From contig NZ_JHQS01000006.1 of the NCBI RefSeq assembly GCF_014843845.1, forward strand, positions 219,221 through 283,220: DNA of 64,000 nt. Direction: 5' to 3'. Below, in pieces: positions 53,350 to 62,990 of this stretch; within the stretch, counting starts at the first letter, position 1, and each line of letters opens with the position of its first letter. This stretch comes from Mesorhizobium amorphae (GTDB lineage: Bacteria > Pseudomonadota > Alphaproteobacteria > Rhizobiales > Rhizobiaceae). Made by a program: the position numbers and the translations under genes. A model generated the notes under the pieces. The model did not search any database and was not told where the DNA came from. It saw only the letters and a program-made list of their open reading frames with translations.

Positions 53350-54762
53350 ATGAGCAAAGATCCCATTCACATCGTCGGCGGCGGCCTCGCCGGTTCCGAA
53401 GCGGCCTGGCAGGCGGCGCAAGCCGGTGTTTCCGTCGTGCTGCATGAAATGCGCCCGGTTCGCGGCACCGATGCGCACAAGACCGACGGGCTGGCCGAGC
53501 TTGTGTGCTCCAATTCCTTCCGCTCCGACGATGCCGAAAACAACGCCGTCGGTCTGCTGCATGCCGAAATGCGGTTGGCCGGCTCGCTGATCATGAGCGC
53601 CGGCGACGCCAACCAGGTGCCCGCGGGTGGCGCGCTCGCCGTCGATCGCGACGGATTTTCCGAGGCCGTGACCAGGAAGCTCGAGGCGCATCCGCTGATC
53701 ACCATCCAGCGCGAGGAAGTGCCGGGCCTGCCGCCGGCGGAGTGGGACCAGGCGATCATCGCCACCGGCCCGCTGACCGCGCCGTCGCTTGCCCAGTCGA
53801 TTGCCGAAGCGACCGGAGCCGACGCGCTGGCTTTCTTCGATGCCATCGCGCCGATCGTGCACTTCGACACGATCGACATGGACATTTGCTGGTTCCAGTC
53901 GCGCTACGACAAGATCGGCCCCGGCGGCACCGGCAAGGACTACATCAACTGCCCGATGGACAAGGAGCAGTATCTCGCCTTCGTGCAGGCGCTGGTCGAG
54001 GGCCAGAAAACCGAATTCAAACAATGGGAAGGCACACCCTATTTCGACGGCTGCCTGCCGATTGAGGTAATGGCCGAGCGCGGCGTCGAGACACTGCGCT
54101 ACGGTCCGATGAAGCCGATGGGGCTGACCAATGCGCACAATCCGACGGTAAAAGCCTATGCCGTGGTGCAGCTGCGGCAGGACAATGCGCTGGGCACGCT
54201 CTACAACATGGTCGGTTTCCAGACCAAGCTGAAGCATGCCGAGCAGGTGCGCGTCTTTCGCACCATCCCCGGGCTCGAAAACGCCGACTTCGCCCGGTTG
54301 GGCGGCCTGCACCGCAACACCTACATCAATTCTCCGATCTTGCTCGATCAATCGCTGCAACTGAAGTCGCGGCCCGGCCTGCGCTTCGCCGGCCAGATCA
54401 CCGGCTGCGAAGGCTATGTCGAGAGCGCCGCGATCGGTCTGCTGGCAGGACGCTTCGCTGCCGCCGAAAGGCTCGGCCATCAGCCATCGCTGCCGCCGCT
54501 GACCACTGCCTTCGGCGCGCTGCTCAACCACATCACCGGCGGCCATATCGTCTCCGACGACGAGCCGGGCAAACGCTCCTTCCAGCCGATGAACGTCAAT
54601 TTCGGGCTGTTTCCGCCGGTGGAAGCGCCGAAAGCCGAGGGCAAACGCCTGCGCGGCAAGGACAAGACCGTCGCCAAGCGGCGCGCCGTGACGTCGCGCG
54701 CACTGGCAGACTGCAGGGAATGGCTGGACTTGCTTGCGCGGGCGGCCGAAGCGGTGGAGTAG
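53350..54762 (+). CDS. trmFO: tRNA (uracil-54-C5) methyltransferase, folate/FAD-dependent
   Basis: 470 residues from ATG 53350. It makes m5U54 in tRNA using methylene-tetrahydrofolate and FADH2. The FAD-binding start is [20 protein letters not shown]; typical blocks are [26 protein letters not shown] (catalytic-type Cys), [13 protein letters not shown] (second Cys), [10 protein letters not shown] and a final NVNFGLFPP. Length and motifs are complete. Confidence 0.96.
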   Translation: MSKDPIHIVGGGLAGSEAAWQAAQAGVSVVLHEMRPVRGTDAHKTDGLAELVCSNSFRSDDAENNAVGLLHAEMRLAGSLIMSAGDANQVPAGGALAVDRDGFSEAVTRKLEAHPLITIQREEVPGLPPAEWDQAIIATGPLTAPSLAQSIAEATGADALAFFDAIAPIVHFDTIDMDICWFQSRYDKIGPGGTGKDYINCPMDKEQYLAFVQALVEGQKTEFKQWEGTPYFDGCLPIEVMAERGVETLRYGPMKPMGLTNAHNPTVKAYAVVQLRQDNALGTLYNMVGFQTKLKHAEQVRVFRTIPGLENADFARLGGLHRNTYINSPILLDQSLQLKSRPGLRFAGQITGCEGYVESAAIGLLAGRFAAAERLGHQPSLPPLTTAFGALLNHITGGHIVSDDEPGKRSFQPMNVNFGLFPPVEAPKAEGKRLRGKDKTVAKRRAVTSRALADCREWLDLLARAAEAVE

Positions 54763-55713
54763 CTACTCAGCCGCTTCGACACCCGCTGCCGGCAGGCCCG
54801 GCTTGCCCGCCTCACCAGGGTTTCGCCTGACATAGGCCGCCTTCAAACTCTCTGACGTCTCGCGCGAACCGTCATGGCTCCAGCCCGGCGGCTTGATCAG
54901 ATAATTGAGACGCTGGCGCAGTGTCCGCCCCTGCGCGAAGGCATCCGCGAACATGCCGATCCATTCGTGAAAAGCCACCTTCAGCGGATTGAAGGTGCCG
55001 ATGTTCTTGACGATGCCGTAGCGCGGCCTGTCTTCCTCCAGTTCCTCGACGAAGGTGCCGAACATGCGGTCCCAGATGATCAGCGTGCCGGCAAAGTTAG
55101 CGTCGAGATAGCGCGGATTGGTGGCGTGATGGACGCGGTGATGCGAAGGCGTGTTGAAGATGAATTCGAACCAGCCCCACATCTTGCCGATCGCCTCGGT
55201 GTGGATCCAGAACTGCCAGACCAGATTGAAGCCGAAGGTGAAGGCGATGACGGCCGGATGGAAGCCGAGCAGCACCAGCGGCGCCTGCAGCACGAACATG
55301 AAGGTAAACAGGCCGGTCCAGCTCTGCCTGAGTGCGGTCGACAGATTGTAGTGCTGGCTGGAGTGGTGGTTGACGTGTTCGGCCCACACCCAGCGCACCC
55401 GGTGCGCGATGCGGTGGTAGACATAGTAGCGCAGATCATCGAGCAGGAAGGCCGCCAAAAAGACCCAGGCCGACAAGCCCAGATTGAAGAACCGGAATTG
55501 CCAGAGCCACAGCAGCGCCCAATAGGAGACGACGCCGAGCAGCAGCCCGGCAACGACATTGCCTGTCCCCATCATCAAACTGGTCAACGTATCGCGCGTC
55601 TCGAACGATCCCTTGGCGCGGCCGGTGCGCACCAGCCACAATTCGATCAGGATCGCACCGACGAAGAACGGGATGGCAAGCTGCGTGACCTGCGGGAAAT
55701 TGTAGTCGTCCAT
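54763..55713 (-). CDS. Sterol desaturase/fatty acid hydroxylase family membrane protein
   Basis: 316 residues with four or more membrane helices. The di-iron histidine clusters are present: HRIAHRVRWVWAEHVNHHS, then FNTPSHHRVHHATN, with a further His in between (WIHTEAIGKMW). These enzymes hydroxylate or desaturate lipids such as ornithine lipids, hopanoids or carotenoids; the substrate cannot be read from sequence. The start overlaps the stop of the upstream gene. Confidence 0.9.
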   Translation of the reverse strand: MDDYNFPQVTQLAIPFFVGAILIELWLVRTGRAKGSFETRDTLTSLMMGTGNVVAGLLLGVVSYWALLWLWQFRFFNLGLSAWVFLAAFLLDDLRYYVYHRIAHRVRWVWAEHVNHHSSQHYNLSTALRQSWTGLFTFMFVLQAPLVLLGFHPAVIAFTFGFNLVWQFWIHTEAIGKMWGWFEFIFNTPSHHRVHHATNPRYLDANFAGTLIIWDRMFGTFVEELEEDRPRYGIVKNIGTFNPLKVAFHEWIGMFADAFAQGRTLRQRLNYLIKPPGWSHDGSRETSESLKAAYVRRNPGEAGKPGLPAAGVEAAE

Positions 55714-56147
55714 CACGCGGCCTCCCTGGCCAGCCCCGGATTATCAAGCCCAAGCGCCACTGCGACGGTCTTGGCATCAGTTCTGTCGGCGAAGACGAAG
55801 CGGCCGCCCTTCCAGGTGAAGTCTGCGAGCTTGAGAAGGATGGCGCCCCCATCGTCGGCATCCAGGGCAACAATGTCGCTGGCCGTGACGATGCGGGTCA
55901 AAAAGCAGTCGCCGATGCTGTGGACGATGCCGGTGCGCCCATTCCCAAGATCGAGAAACGCCGACCTGGCGTCCGCCGTCAGCCGAACCACCGACACCAC
56001 TTCATCGGGAAAGTCCTCCGCGAAACGGCTCAATGCCTGATCCGCACCGGCGAGCGTCGCTGTCTTTGTGCCGCCCGTGAAATGCACGGCCGCGACCGAC
56101 AGCGCAATGCCGAAGACGACAAGTGCGACCAGCACAGGCAGGCTCAT
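55713..56147 (-). CDS. Membrane-anchored conserved hypothetical protein
   Basis: 144 residues with one N-terminal helix (LPVLVALVVFGIALSVAAVH) and a soluble, mostly beta domain containing SVVRLTADARSAFLDLGNGR and GIVHSIGDCFLTRIV. No named family recognised. Translation is probably coupled to the hydroxylase gene through the TGATG overlap. Confidence 0.7.
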   Translation of the reverse strand: MSLPVLVALVVFGIALSVAAVHFTGGTKTATLAGADQALSRFAEDFPDEVVSVVRLTADARSAFLDLGNGRTGIVHSIGDCFLTRIVTASDIVALDADDGGAILLKLADFTWKGGRFVFADRTDAKTVAVALGLDNPGLAREAA

Positions 56148-56228
56148 GAAGCGATCTCCTCCAGGCCGGCGGATGTTTTCGCACTCGGCTTCGACCCGGC
56201 GGGAGTCCTACCATGATTGACGTTTACG

Positions 56229-57068
56229 TCAAAGGGGCGGCCAGCCTTTCGAGGCGCGGCGCAGCAGTAGCCAATGCCGGCGCAAGGCTGACAGCCGCAC
56301 CACGCCGTCGAGCGGTGAGTGCCTTTCCATCCTGTCGAGATAGGCGCGTGTCAGGGCAAGCGGCAGGAAGGCCGGGCGCAGCGACGCCGGCAAGGCCTGA
56401 GCGCCCTGTTCGAAAGCCGCAAGATGCTCGCGCGCCAGCGCGATCATCGCCTCCACAGCGCCTTGCGCGCCGGGACCGCCGTCGCCTTTGACGAACTCTT
56501 CCGGCGAGGAGCCCGCCGCCGCAAGTACATCCATCGGCACGAAGCACTGCCCACGCCTGCGATGCAAAGGCAACAGCAGCAAAAGACCGGTCATTGCCTG
56601 CGCACAGCCGGCCCGGCCCGCGAGTTCTGCAAAACGCGGCGCTTCGACGGGATCGAGCACCATCGCCGCGAACTGGAGCAGCGCCGCTGCCGTCTCGCCG
56701 CAATAGCCTTCGAGGTCGGTACGCGACGGCATCGGATCGTCGTAGAGATCGAAAATGCGCGCTTCGAGCATGTTGTCGAAGGCCGGTTTCGGCAAGCGGT
56801 GGGTGGAAATCGTCGCCTTCAGGGCGTCGGCGAGCGGGTTGCCGGTGACTTCGCCCTCGACGGCGATGACGTCGCGCCACCATTGCAGCCGCACTTCGCC
56901 GGGAAGCGGCTCGTGGATGCGGTCGCGGACACCAGCGATCTCGGCATTGAAGGCATAGAGCGAAAACAACGCGTCGCGCCTGTCCGCCGGCGCGTAGAGC
57001 GCACTGACATAGCGGACTTGGTCGGCGGCGCGCACCGCGTCCATGACGATTTTGGTGGTATCGGACAC
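56229..57068 (-). CDS. Phytoene/squalene synthase-family protein (NDUFAF6-like)
   Basis: 279 residues. Prenyl synthase-like features include VRYVSALYAPADRRDALFSL, GEVRLQWWRDVI and a partial second region (YCGETAAALLQFAA), but the DxxxD motifs of true squalene or phytoene synthases are weak. Such shortened relatives include NDUFAF6, a mitochondrial complex I assembly factor. The gene sits 2 bp from a Mth938-domain gene (NDUFAF3-like), which favours an assembly role over carotenoid or hopanoid synthesis. Confidence 0.82.
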   Translation of the reverse strand: MSDTTKIVMDAVRAADQVRYVSALYAPADRRDALFSLYAFNAEIAGVRDRIHEPLPGEVRLQWWRDVIAVEGEVTGNPLADALKATISTHRLPKPAFDNMLEARIFDLYDDPMPSRTDLEGYCGETAAALLQFAAMVLDPVEAPRFAELAGRAGCAQAMTGLLLLLPLHRRRGQCFVPMDVLAAAGSSPEEFVKGDGGPGAQGAVEAMIALAREHLAAFEQGAQALPASLRPAFLPLALTRAYLDRMERHSPLDGVVRLSALRRHWLLLRRASKGWPPL

Positions 57069-57070
57069 GG

Positions 57071-57460
57071 TCAGTCGACGGCGATGAGCGCTGCGGCCAC
57101 GGCGCGCTCCTCGGCCAAAAGCACATTGTAGGTCCGCACGGCAGCCCCCGTCGACATCGGGTCCGCCGAAATACCGGCCGCCTTCAGCGCCGCGCGCAGC
57201 GCTGCCGGCAATGGCCTCAGATCCTTGCCGGTGCCGACCAGCAGGATCTCGACCTTGCCGGCCTCGGCCAGGAGCTTGTCGAAATCAGCCGCCGTCAGCG
57301 CCAGCGGATCGGCCGGCTCCCAGCCATGGATGCCGGACGGCAGGCACAGCAGCGAGCCGCGATGCGACATGTCGGCGAAGCGGAAGCCGCCATTGCCATA
57401 GGCCTCGATCGGCGCCCGGCCAGGGAAATGCGCCTCGCGGATGACGATGCCTTTGGCCAC
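57071..57460 (-). CDS. Mth938-domain protein (NDUFAF3-like)
   Basis: 129 residues forming the whole Mth938/DUF498 domain: IEAYGNGGFRFADMSHRGSL, then LLCLPSGIHGWEPADPLALT, EILLVGTGKDLRPLP and a late DPMSTGAAVRTYNVLLAEER. The mitochondrial relative NDUFAF3 helps assemble complex I, and its bacterial homologues are known beside secDF, as here (11 bp downstream of secDF). The enzymatic role, if any, is not known. Confidence 0.88.
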   Translation of the reverse strand: MAKGIVIREAHFPGRAPIEAYGNGGFRFADMSHRGSLLCLPSGIHGWEPADPLALTAADFDKLLAEAGKVEILLVGTGKDLRPLPAALRAALKAAGISADPMSTGAAVRTYNVLLAEERAVAAALIAVD

Positions 57461-57471
57461 TGGCGTGGCCG

Positions 57472-60024
57472 TCAGGTCGCCACGGCTTTGCCGCCGTTCA
57501 CCGGCTTCTCCTCGTCGGCGGTCGCGGCCTGCGGCCGCAACTTGAACAGGATCAGCAGCGGCGCGGCGATGAAGATCGACGAGTAGGTGCCGAAGACCAC
57601 GCCGAACAGCATCGCCAGCGTGAACGACCGGATCACCTCGCCGCCGAACAACACCAGCGCCAGAAGCGCCAGGATCGTCGTCACCGCGGTCAGCGTCGTT
57701 CTCGACAGCGTCTCGTTGATGGCGTTGTTCAACAAATGCGGCAACGGCATCTTCTTGTATTTTCGCAGATCCTCGCGGACACGGTCATAAACGACGATCG
57801 TATCGTTCAACGAATAGCCGATGATGGTCAGGATCGCCGCCAGCGACGATTGGTTAAACTCGAGACCGGTGATGACGAAGAAGCCAAGTGTCATGACGAT
57901 ATCGTGCACGGTGGCAATGATGGCGCCGACCGCGAACTGCCATTCGAAGCGGAACCAGACATAGACCAGGATGCCGATCAGCGCGACAAGCATGGCGATG
58001 GTGCCTTGCTTGGCGAGTTCGCCGGAGACAGTCGGCCCCACCACTTCGACACGGCGGAAATCATACTGGTCCTGCAGTTCGCCGCGCACCTTGTCGATAA
58101 CCGTCTGTTCGGCGTTCTCGCCGCCGTCCTGCGTGCCGACGCGTATCAGCACGTCGGTCGGCTCGCCGAACTGCTGCACCTGCACCTCGCCGATGTTCAG
58201 CTCCGTCAGCCTGCTCCGGATATCGCCAAGATCGGCGTTGCCGTTCTTGGCCTGCACCTCGATCAGCGAGCCGCCCTTGAAGTCGATGCCGTAATTGATG
58301 TCGACGGTCATGAACAGCACGACAGACAGGATCGACAGCACCGTCGACAGCGCGAACGTCCAGCGGCGGATGCCCATGAACGGAACTTTCGTGCCGGGCG
58401 GAATGAAGGTCACCGGTGCCCGCGGCAATTCCTTCGGGCGGGCGCGGCGAAGCCAGATCGACACCAGCAGCCGGGTGAAGGTGAAGGCGGTGAAGACAGT
58501 GGTCAGAATGCCGATGGCGAAGGTGATGGCAAACCCCTTCACCGGTCCGGTGCCGATCCAGAACAGCACCACAGTCGCGATCAGCGCCGTGACGTTCGAA
58601 TCGACGATGGTCGCCAGAGCCTTGGTGAAACCGGTGTCGATCGCCTGGATCACCGAGCGGCCGCTTCGTCGCTCCTCGCGAATGCGCTCATAGATGAGAA
58701 CGTTGGAATCGACTGCCATGCCGATGGTCAGCACGATGCCGGCGATGCCAGGCAAGGTCAGTGTAGCGCCCAGCAACGACAACAGCGCGATGATCATCGC
58801 CACATGCACGGCCAGCGCGATGTTGGCGAGGAAGCCGAGGAAGCCGTAGGCGACGAACATGAACGCCACGACCAGGATCGAACCGATGATACCGGCAACC
58901 TTGCCGGCATGGATGGAATCCTGGCCAAGGCCCGGGCCCACCGTGCGCTCCTCGATCACCGTCAACGTTGCCGGCAGCGCTCCGGCGCGCAGCAGCACTG
59001 CCAGATCGTTGGCGCTTTGGGCCGTGAAATTGCCGGAAATCTGTCCGGAACCGCCCAGGATCGGCTCACGGATCACTGGCGCCGAGATTACCTGATTGTC
59101 GAGGACAATGGCAAACGGCTTGCCGACATTCTGGGATGTCGCCTGGCCGAAGCGCGACGCGCCCTTGGAATCGAAGGTGAACGAAACCACCGGCTCGTTG
59201 GTCTGGGAGTTGAACGTCGCTTGCGCATCGGCCAGGTTTTCACCTGAGACGATGACGCGGTTCTCGATCAGATACGGGACCGGCGGATCGTCCTGCGAAT
59301 AGAGGACCGTGGAGCCAGCCGGCGGACGGCCGTTGAGCGCATCCTGCACCGGCATCGACTGGTCGACCAACTGGAAGGTCAGCTTGGCGGTCTGGCCGAG
59401 GATTTCCTTCAGCCGCTGCGGATCCTGCAGGCCCGGCACCTGGACCAGGATGCGGTCGTCGCCTTGCCGCTGGACGATCGGCTCCGTTGTGCCGAGTTCG
59501 TTGACGCGGCGATCGACGACCTCGATCGACTGCGTCAGCGCCGTCTGCGTGCGGTATTTGATGCCGGCGTCGGTGACCGAGAATTTGAGCAGGCCGGGCT
59601 CGGAGTCATCCAGCGTCATCTCCTGGACGGAGCCGCCGGTGAACAGACCCGCCGCCACCGGAGTGGTCAACGGCTTCAGCGCCGTCTTGGCGGCATCAAT
59701 CTGAGCGGGATCGGAGATGCGGACCTGCACGGTGCGGCCCGATCCGGACAGGCCGGTATAGCCGACCTTGGCGTCGCGCAGCAGCGTCCTGATCTCATCA
59801 CGCGTCGTCTGCAGCCTGTCCTTGATCAGATCGTTCGGATCCATCCTGAGCAGGATGTGCGAGCCACCCTGCAGATCGAGGCCGAGCGTCATCTGCCGCT
59901 TCGGCACCCAGTCGGGCAGCTTGGCCAATGTGCTGGCAGGGAACAGATTGGGCGCGGCGAGGACCACTGTGGCGGCCACGGCCAGCCAGATCAGGATCAT
60001 CTTCAGGCGCGAGAAATAGAGCAT
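57472..60024 (-). CDS. secDF: Fused SecD-SecF protein-export subunit
   Basis: 850 residues, with SecD (about 1-530) and SecF (about 540-840) in one chain and twelve membrane helices. SecD: first helix at the N-terminus, then TLGLDLQGGSHILL, a large P1 head ending EERTVGPGLGQDSI, then five helices with GMAVDSNVLIYERIREE. SecF: NYGIDFKGGSLIEV and IIGYSLNDTIVVYDRVRE. Uses proton motive force to pull proteins through SecYEG. Separated from yajC by a truncated SecD paralogue. Confidence 0.96.
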   Translation of the reverse strand: MLYFSRLKMILIWLAVAATVVLAAPNLFPASTLAKLPDWVPKRQMTLGLDLQGGSHILLRMDPNDLIKDRLQTTRDEIRTLLRDAKVGYTGLSGSGRTVQVRISDPAQIDAAKTALKPLTTPVAAGLFTGGSVQEMTLDDSEPGLLKFSVTDAGIKYRTQTALTQSIEVVDRRVNELGTTEPIVQRQGDDRILVQVPGLQDPQRLKEILGQTAKLTFQLVDQSMPVQDALNGRPPAGSTVLYSQDDPPVPYLIENRVIVSGENLADAQATFNSQTNEPVVSFTFDSKGASRFGQATSQNVGKPFAIVLDNQVISAPVIREPILGGSGQISGNFTAQSANDLAVLLRAGALPATLTVIEERTVGPGLGQDSIHAGKVAGIIGSILVVAFMFVAYGFLGFLANIALAVHVAMIIALLSLLGATLTLPGIAGIVLTIGMAVDSNVLIYERIREERRSGRSVIQAIDTGFTKALATIVDSNVTALIATVVLFWIGTGPVKGFAITFAIGILTTVFTAFTFTRLLVSIWLRRARPKELPRAPVTFIPPGTKVPFMGIRRWTFALSTVLSILSVVLFMTVDINYGIDFKGGSLIEVQAKNGNADLGDIRSRLTELNIGEVQVQQFGEPTDVLIRVGTQDGGENAEQTVIDKVRGELQDQYDFRRVEVVGPTVSGELAKQGTIAMLVALIGILVYVWFRFEWQFAVGAIIATVHDIVMTLGFFVITGLEFNQSSLAAILTIIGYSLNDTIVVYDRVREDLRKYKKMPLPHLLNNAINETLSRTTLTAVTTILALLALVLFGGEVIRSFTLAMLFGVVFGTYSSIFIAAPLLILFKLRPQAATADEEKPVNGGKAVAT

Positions 60025-60076
60025 TGGCTATCGTCCGTTCAGGCGTACAAGCGGCAGCGTTCCGCCTTCAATTCGG

Positions 60077-60166
60077 TTATTTCTTGGCGGTCTGGGTTGC
60101 CACCGGCTCGCCCTTAACCTGCACATCGTCAATTGTCGAGCGCGGTACGGTTAATTTGGTGCCGCC
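60077..60166 (-). pseudogene. Remnant of the yajC 3' end
   Basis: On the minus strand these 90 bases read GGTKLTVPRSTIDDVQVKGE then PVATQTAKK and a stop, matching the last 29 residues of the intact YajC (61370 onward) at 22 of 29 positions. It lies between the truncated SecD gene and secDF, as expected if a segment from the yajC tail to mid-secD was duplicated in tandem. Confidence 0.8.
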
Positions 60167-60212
60167 GCCGGGGGTCGGCTCCGGCGTCAATTGGCTGATT
60201 TCCGGCCTCATT

Positions 60213-61310
60213 CTAATTCTGAACTTCGTCAGGCGCTATCGTGCGCTCTTCAACTATTTTCAGTCCTACCGGCATGGGGCCAGAACGCAAAAGCAAGGCA
60301 AGATCATTGGCGCTCTCTTTGGTGAAGTTGCCTGATATCTGGCCGGAGCCGCCAAGGATCGGTTCGCGGATAATCGGCGCCGAAAGCACCTGATTGTCGA
60401 GGATCATCGCAAACTGCTTGCCGACATTCTGCGAGGTCGCCTGAGCAAAACGTGCCCTACCCTTTGAATCGAAGTTGAACGAAACCACAGGCTCATTCGT
60501 GTACGAGGAGGTCGCCTTGGCATCGACGATGTTCTCGCCGGAAACAATGACGCGGTCTTCGACCAGATAGGGAACCGGCGGATCGTCTTGAGAAAAGAGC
60601 ACCGAAGAGCCTCGCGGCGGCCGGTTTTCGAGCGCATCCTGCAGGGGCCACGATGCATCGATCATCTGAAATGTCAGCTTGCCGGTGCGGCCGAGAATCT
60701 CCTTGAAGCGGACCGGCGTCTGCAAGCCGGGCACCTGAACCAGGATGCGGTCATCGCCTTGCTGCTGCACGATCGGTTCGAAAGCGCCACCGTCTCTGAG
60801 CCGAAGTCTGACGACTTCCATAGACCGCACCAGCGCCATCGAAGTCCGCAGTTTCACGCCGTCATCCGTCACCGAGAGTCTGAGCAGTCCCGGTTCCGGC
60901 TCATCAAGCGTCATCTCCTTGATTGGATTGGCCCCGGCGACTGGATCGGTGAATATTTTCAGCGCTGTCTTGGCGGCATCGATCTGCGCGGGATCCGAAA
61001 TGCGGACCCTGACTTCGCGACCCGATCCAGAAAGGCCCGCATAGCCGATCCTGGCATCGCGCAGCAGTGAGCGGACGTCATTGCGCACCGTCTCAAGCCG
61101 ACGCTTGATCAGATCGTCCTTATCGACCACAAGCAGGACCTGCGAACCGCCTTGCCGGTCGAAACTCGCCTGCCGCTTCGGCAGCCAGGCAAGAAAGTCG
61201 TCGAGCGTACCGTCAGGCTTCATAGCGCGCGCGCCAAGGATCGCGCCGAGGACCACCATGACGGCAACGGCAAGCCAGATCAAAATCCTCGTGAGACGCG
61301 AAAACCACAT
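60213..61310 (-). CDS. Truncated SecD paralogue (first helix and P1 domain only)
   Basis: 365 residues from MWFSRLTRILIWLAVAVMVV. It aligns along its length with the first part of SecDF (shared: GYAGLSGSGREVRVRISDPA in modified form, QGDDRILVQVPGLQ, YSQDDPPVPYL versus FSQDDPPVPYL, EPILGGSGQISGNFT) and ends right after IVEERTIAPDEVQN, where SecD would enter helix 2. The conserved GLDLQGG motif has become SFDRQGG. It is thus a membrane-anchored periplasmic P1 domain without the channel part. The frame stayed open despite clear divergence, suggesting it is functional; the frame upstream to 61970 is not used. Confidence 0.85.
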   Translation of the reverse strand: MWFSRLTRILIWLAVAVMVVLGAILGARAMKPDGTLDDFLAWLPKRQASFDRQGGSQVLLVVDKDDLIKRRLETVRNDVRSLLRDARIGYAGLSGSGREVRVRISDPAQIDAAKTALKIFTDPVAGANPIKEMTLDEPEPGLLRLSVTDDGVKLRTSMALVRSMEVVRLRLRDGGAFEPIVQQQGDDRILVQVPGLQTPVRFKEILGRTGKLTFQMIDASWPLQDALENRPPRGSSVLFSQDDPPVPYLVEDRVIVSGENIVDAKATSSYTNEPVVSFNFDSKGRARFAQATSQNVGKQFAMILDNQVLSAPIIREPILGGSGQISGNFTKESANDLALLLRSGPMPVGLKIVEERTIAPDEVQN

Positions 61311-61369
61311 CTGGCGTTGCCCGTTGCTGGCGGGCCGTGCCGCCCGAAGACCCCGTTGTCTCCTGACGC

Positions 61370-61705
61370 TTACTTCTTGGCGTTCTGGTTCGCCACCGGC
61401 TCGCCCTTGACGCGCACGTCGGCGATCGTCGAACGCAATGCGGTCACCTTGGTGCCGCCGAGGTCGATCTCGAGCTCGTTGTCGTCGATCACCTTGGTCA
61501 CCTTGCCGACGAAGCCGCCGCCGGTCACGACCGTATCGCCGCGGCGCACCGCCGCAAGCATTTCCTGGCGCTTCTTCAGCTGCGTGCGCTGCGGCCGGAT
61601 GATTAGAAAATACATGATCACGAAAATCAGGACAAACGGCAAAATGCTGATGAACATGTCTGGCGAGGCGCCGACGCCCTGGGCGTATGCCGGTGTAACG
61701 AACAT
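61370..61705 (-). CDS. yajC: Preprotein translocase subunit YajC
   Basis: 111 residues from MFVTPAYAQGVGASPDMFIS. A single helix (ILPFVLIFVIMYFLIIRPQR) with the IRPQ motif, followed by RRGDTVVTGGGFVGKVTKV, a small SH3-like domain. It belongs to the SecDF-YajC accessory complex. The frame opens 11 codons earlier without support. Confidence 0.94.
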   Translation of the reverse strand: MFVTPAYAQGVGASPDMFISILPFVLIFVIMYFLIIRPQRTQLKKRQEMLAAVRRGDTVVTGGGFVGKVTKVIDDNELEIDLGGTKVTALRSTIADVRVKGEPVANQNAKK

Positions 61706-61840
61706 CAAGAACTCCTGAATGGTGAAAAACCGCCACAAGGCGGGCCCGCGAAATTTGGCCGGAATATAGTCGGTAAAGTTCCCAATGCAACTGCGCTAGC
61801 AGGCAAATCCGCCGCTTTTCCGGCCGTTGGCCCCGTGTTA

Positions 61841-61889
61841 GAGCATGGTCGCCGAAAGCCGGATGCGACTTCTGGAAAAGATCATGCTC
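61841..61889. repeat. Dispersed palindromic intergenic repeat
   Basis: Starts GAGCATGGTCGCCGAAAG and ends AAAAGATCATGCTC; a diverged relative of 28034-28082. Confidence 0.7.
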
Positions 61890-61981
61890 CGACAGAAGGT
61901 TGGAACCGGTTCTTATCCCGCCGCGAAAGAGTGGATTTTGCGCTCTGCGTGCTCCCTGAAGCCAGAACAAAAAGACCAGAC

Positions 61982-62857
61982 ATGACCGACAGCACCATTG
62001 ACGCCCTGAACCGGAAGCTCGACCGCCTGATCGAGGCGGTCGCCCGCCTCGCCCCGCCGCCGGTGCCGCAGACGGATATTGCCGCCGCAGATTGCTTCGT
62101 CTGGCAGGCCGATCCCGGCTATCTGGAGCCGGTGCGCAAGGTCAATCGCGTCGACATCGGCCTGATCCGGGGCGTCGACCGAGTGCGCGACATCCTTGTC
62201 GACAACACCGAGCGCTTCGCCGCCGGCTTTGCCGCCAACAACGTGCTGCTGTGGGGCGCGCGCGGCATGGGCAAGTCATCGCTGGTCAAGGCGGTGCATG
62301 CCGAGATCAACGCCAAAGCCAAGTCCGACCTGCCGCTGAAGCTCATCGAGATCCACCGCGAAGACATCGACACGCTGCCCAAGCTGATGGGCCTGCTAAA
62401 GGCGGCGCCTTTCCGCGTCATCCTGTTTTGCGACGACCTGTCGTTCGATCATGACGACACGTCCTACAAGTCGCTGAAGGCGGCGCTCGAAGGCGGCGTC
62501 GAGGGCCGCCCGGCCAATGTCATCTTCTATGCGACGTCAAATCGGCGGCATCTGTTGCCGCGCGACATGATCGACAATGAGCGTTCCACCGCCATCAACC
62601 CGTCCGAAGCGGTCGAGGAAAAGGTCTCGCTCTCCGATCGTTTCGGCCTCTGGCTCGGCTTCCACAAATGCTCGCAGGACGAATATCTCGACATGATCGA
62701 CGGCTATGTCCGCCATCATGGGCTGACAATCGATCCCGACACGCTGCGCGCCGAAGCGCTGGAATGGGCAACGACGCGCGGCAGCCGCTCGGGCCGCGTC
62801 GCCTGGCAATTCACCCAGGACCTGGCCGGCCGGCTCGGCAAGCCGCTCAAGGACTAG
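61982..62857 (+). CDS. DUF815 AAA-type ATPase
   Basis: 291 residues from ATG 61982. The Walker A region is LLWGARGMGKSSLVKAV; Walker B is VILFCDDLSFD; a sensor region follows in VIFYATSNRRHLLPRDM. An N-terminal helix (DALNRKLDRLIEAVARLAPP) could mediate oligomerisation. DUF815 proteins are AAA-fold ATPases of unknown function often near yajC/secDF in alphaproteobacteria. Confidence 0.9.
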   Translation: MTDSTIDALNRKLDRLIEAVARLAPPPVPQTDIAAADCFVWQADPGYLEPVRKVNRVDIGLIRGVDRVRDILVDNTERFAAGFAANNVLLWGARGMGKSSLVKAVHAEINAKAKSDLPLKLIEIHREDIDTLPKLMGLLKAAPFRVILFCDDLSFDHDDTSYKSLKAALEGGVEGRPANVIFYATSNRRHLLPRDMIDNERSTAINPSEAVEEKVSLSDRFGLWLGFHKCSQDEYLDMIDGYVRHHGLTIDPDTLRAEALEWATTRGSRSGRVAWQFTQDLAGRLGKPLKD

Positions 62858-62990
62858 CAACGGTCATCCGAACCGAAGGCATGCGGCCAGGCTATGGCAA
62901 GAGCTTGCGTGCTGAGGGTGATGTTCTTTATTTGTTCCAAAATTCGTGCCATTTTCCAGCAGACTCCGGGACACGAAAGGCTGAAGGAAA

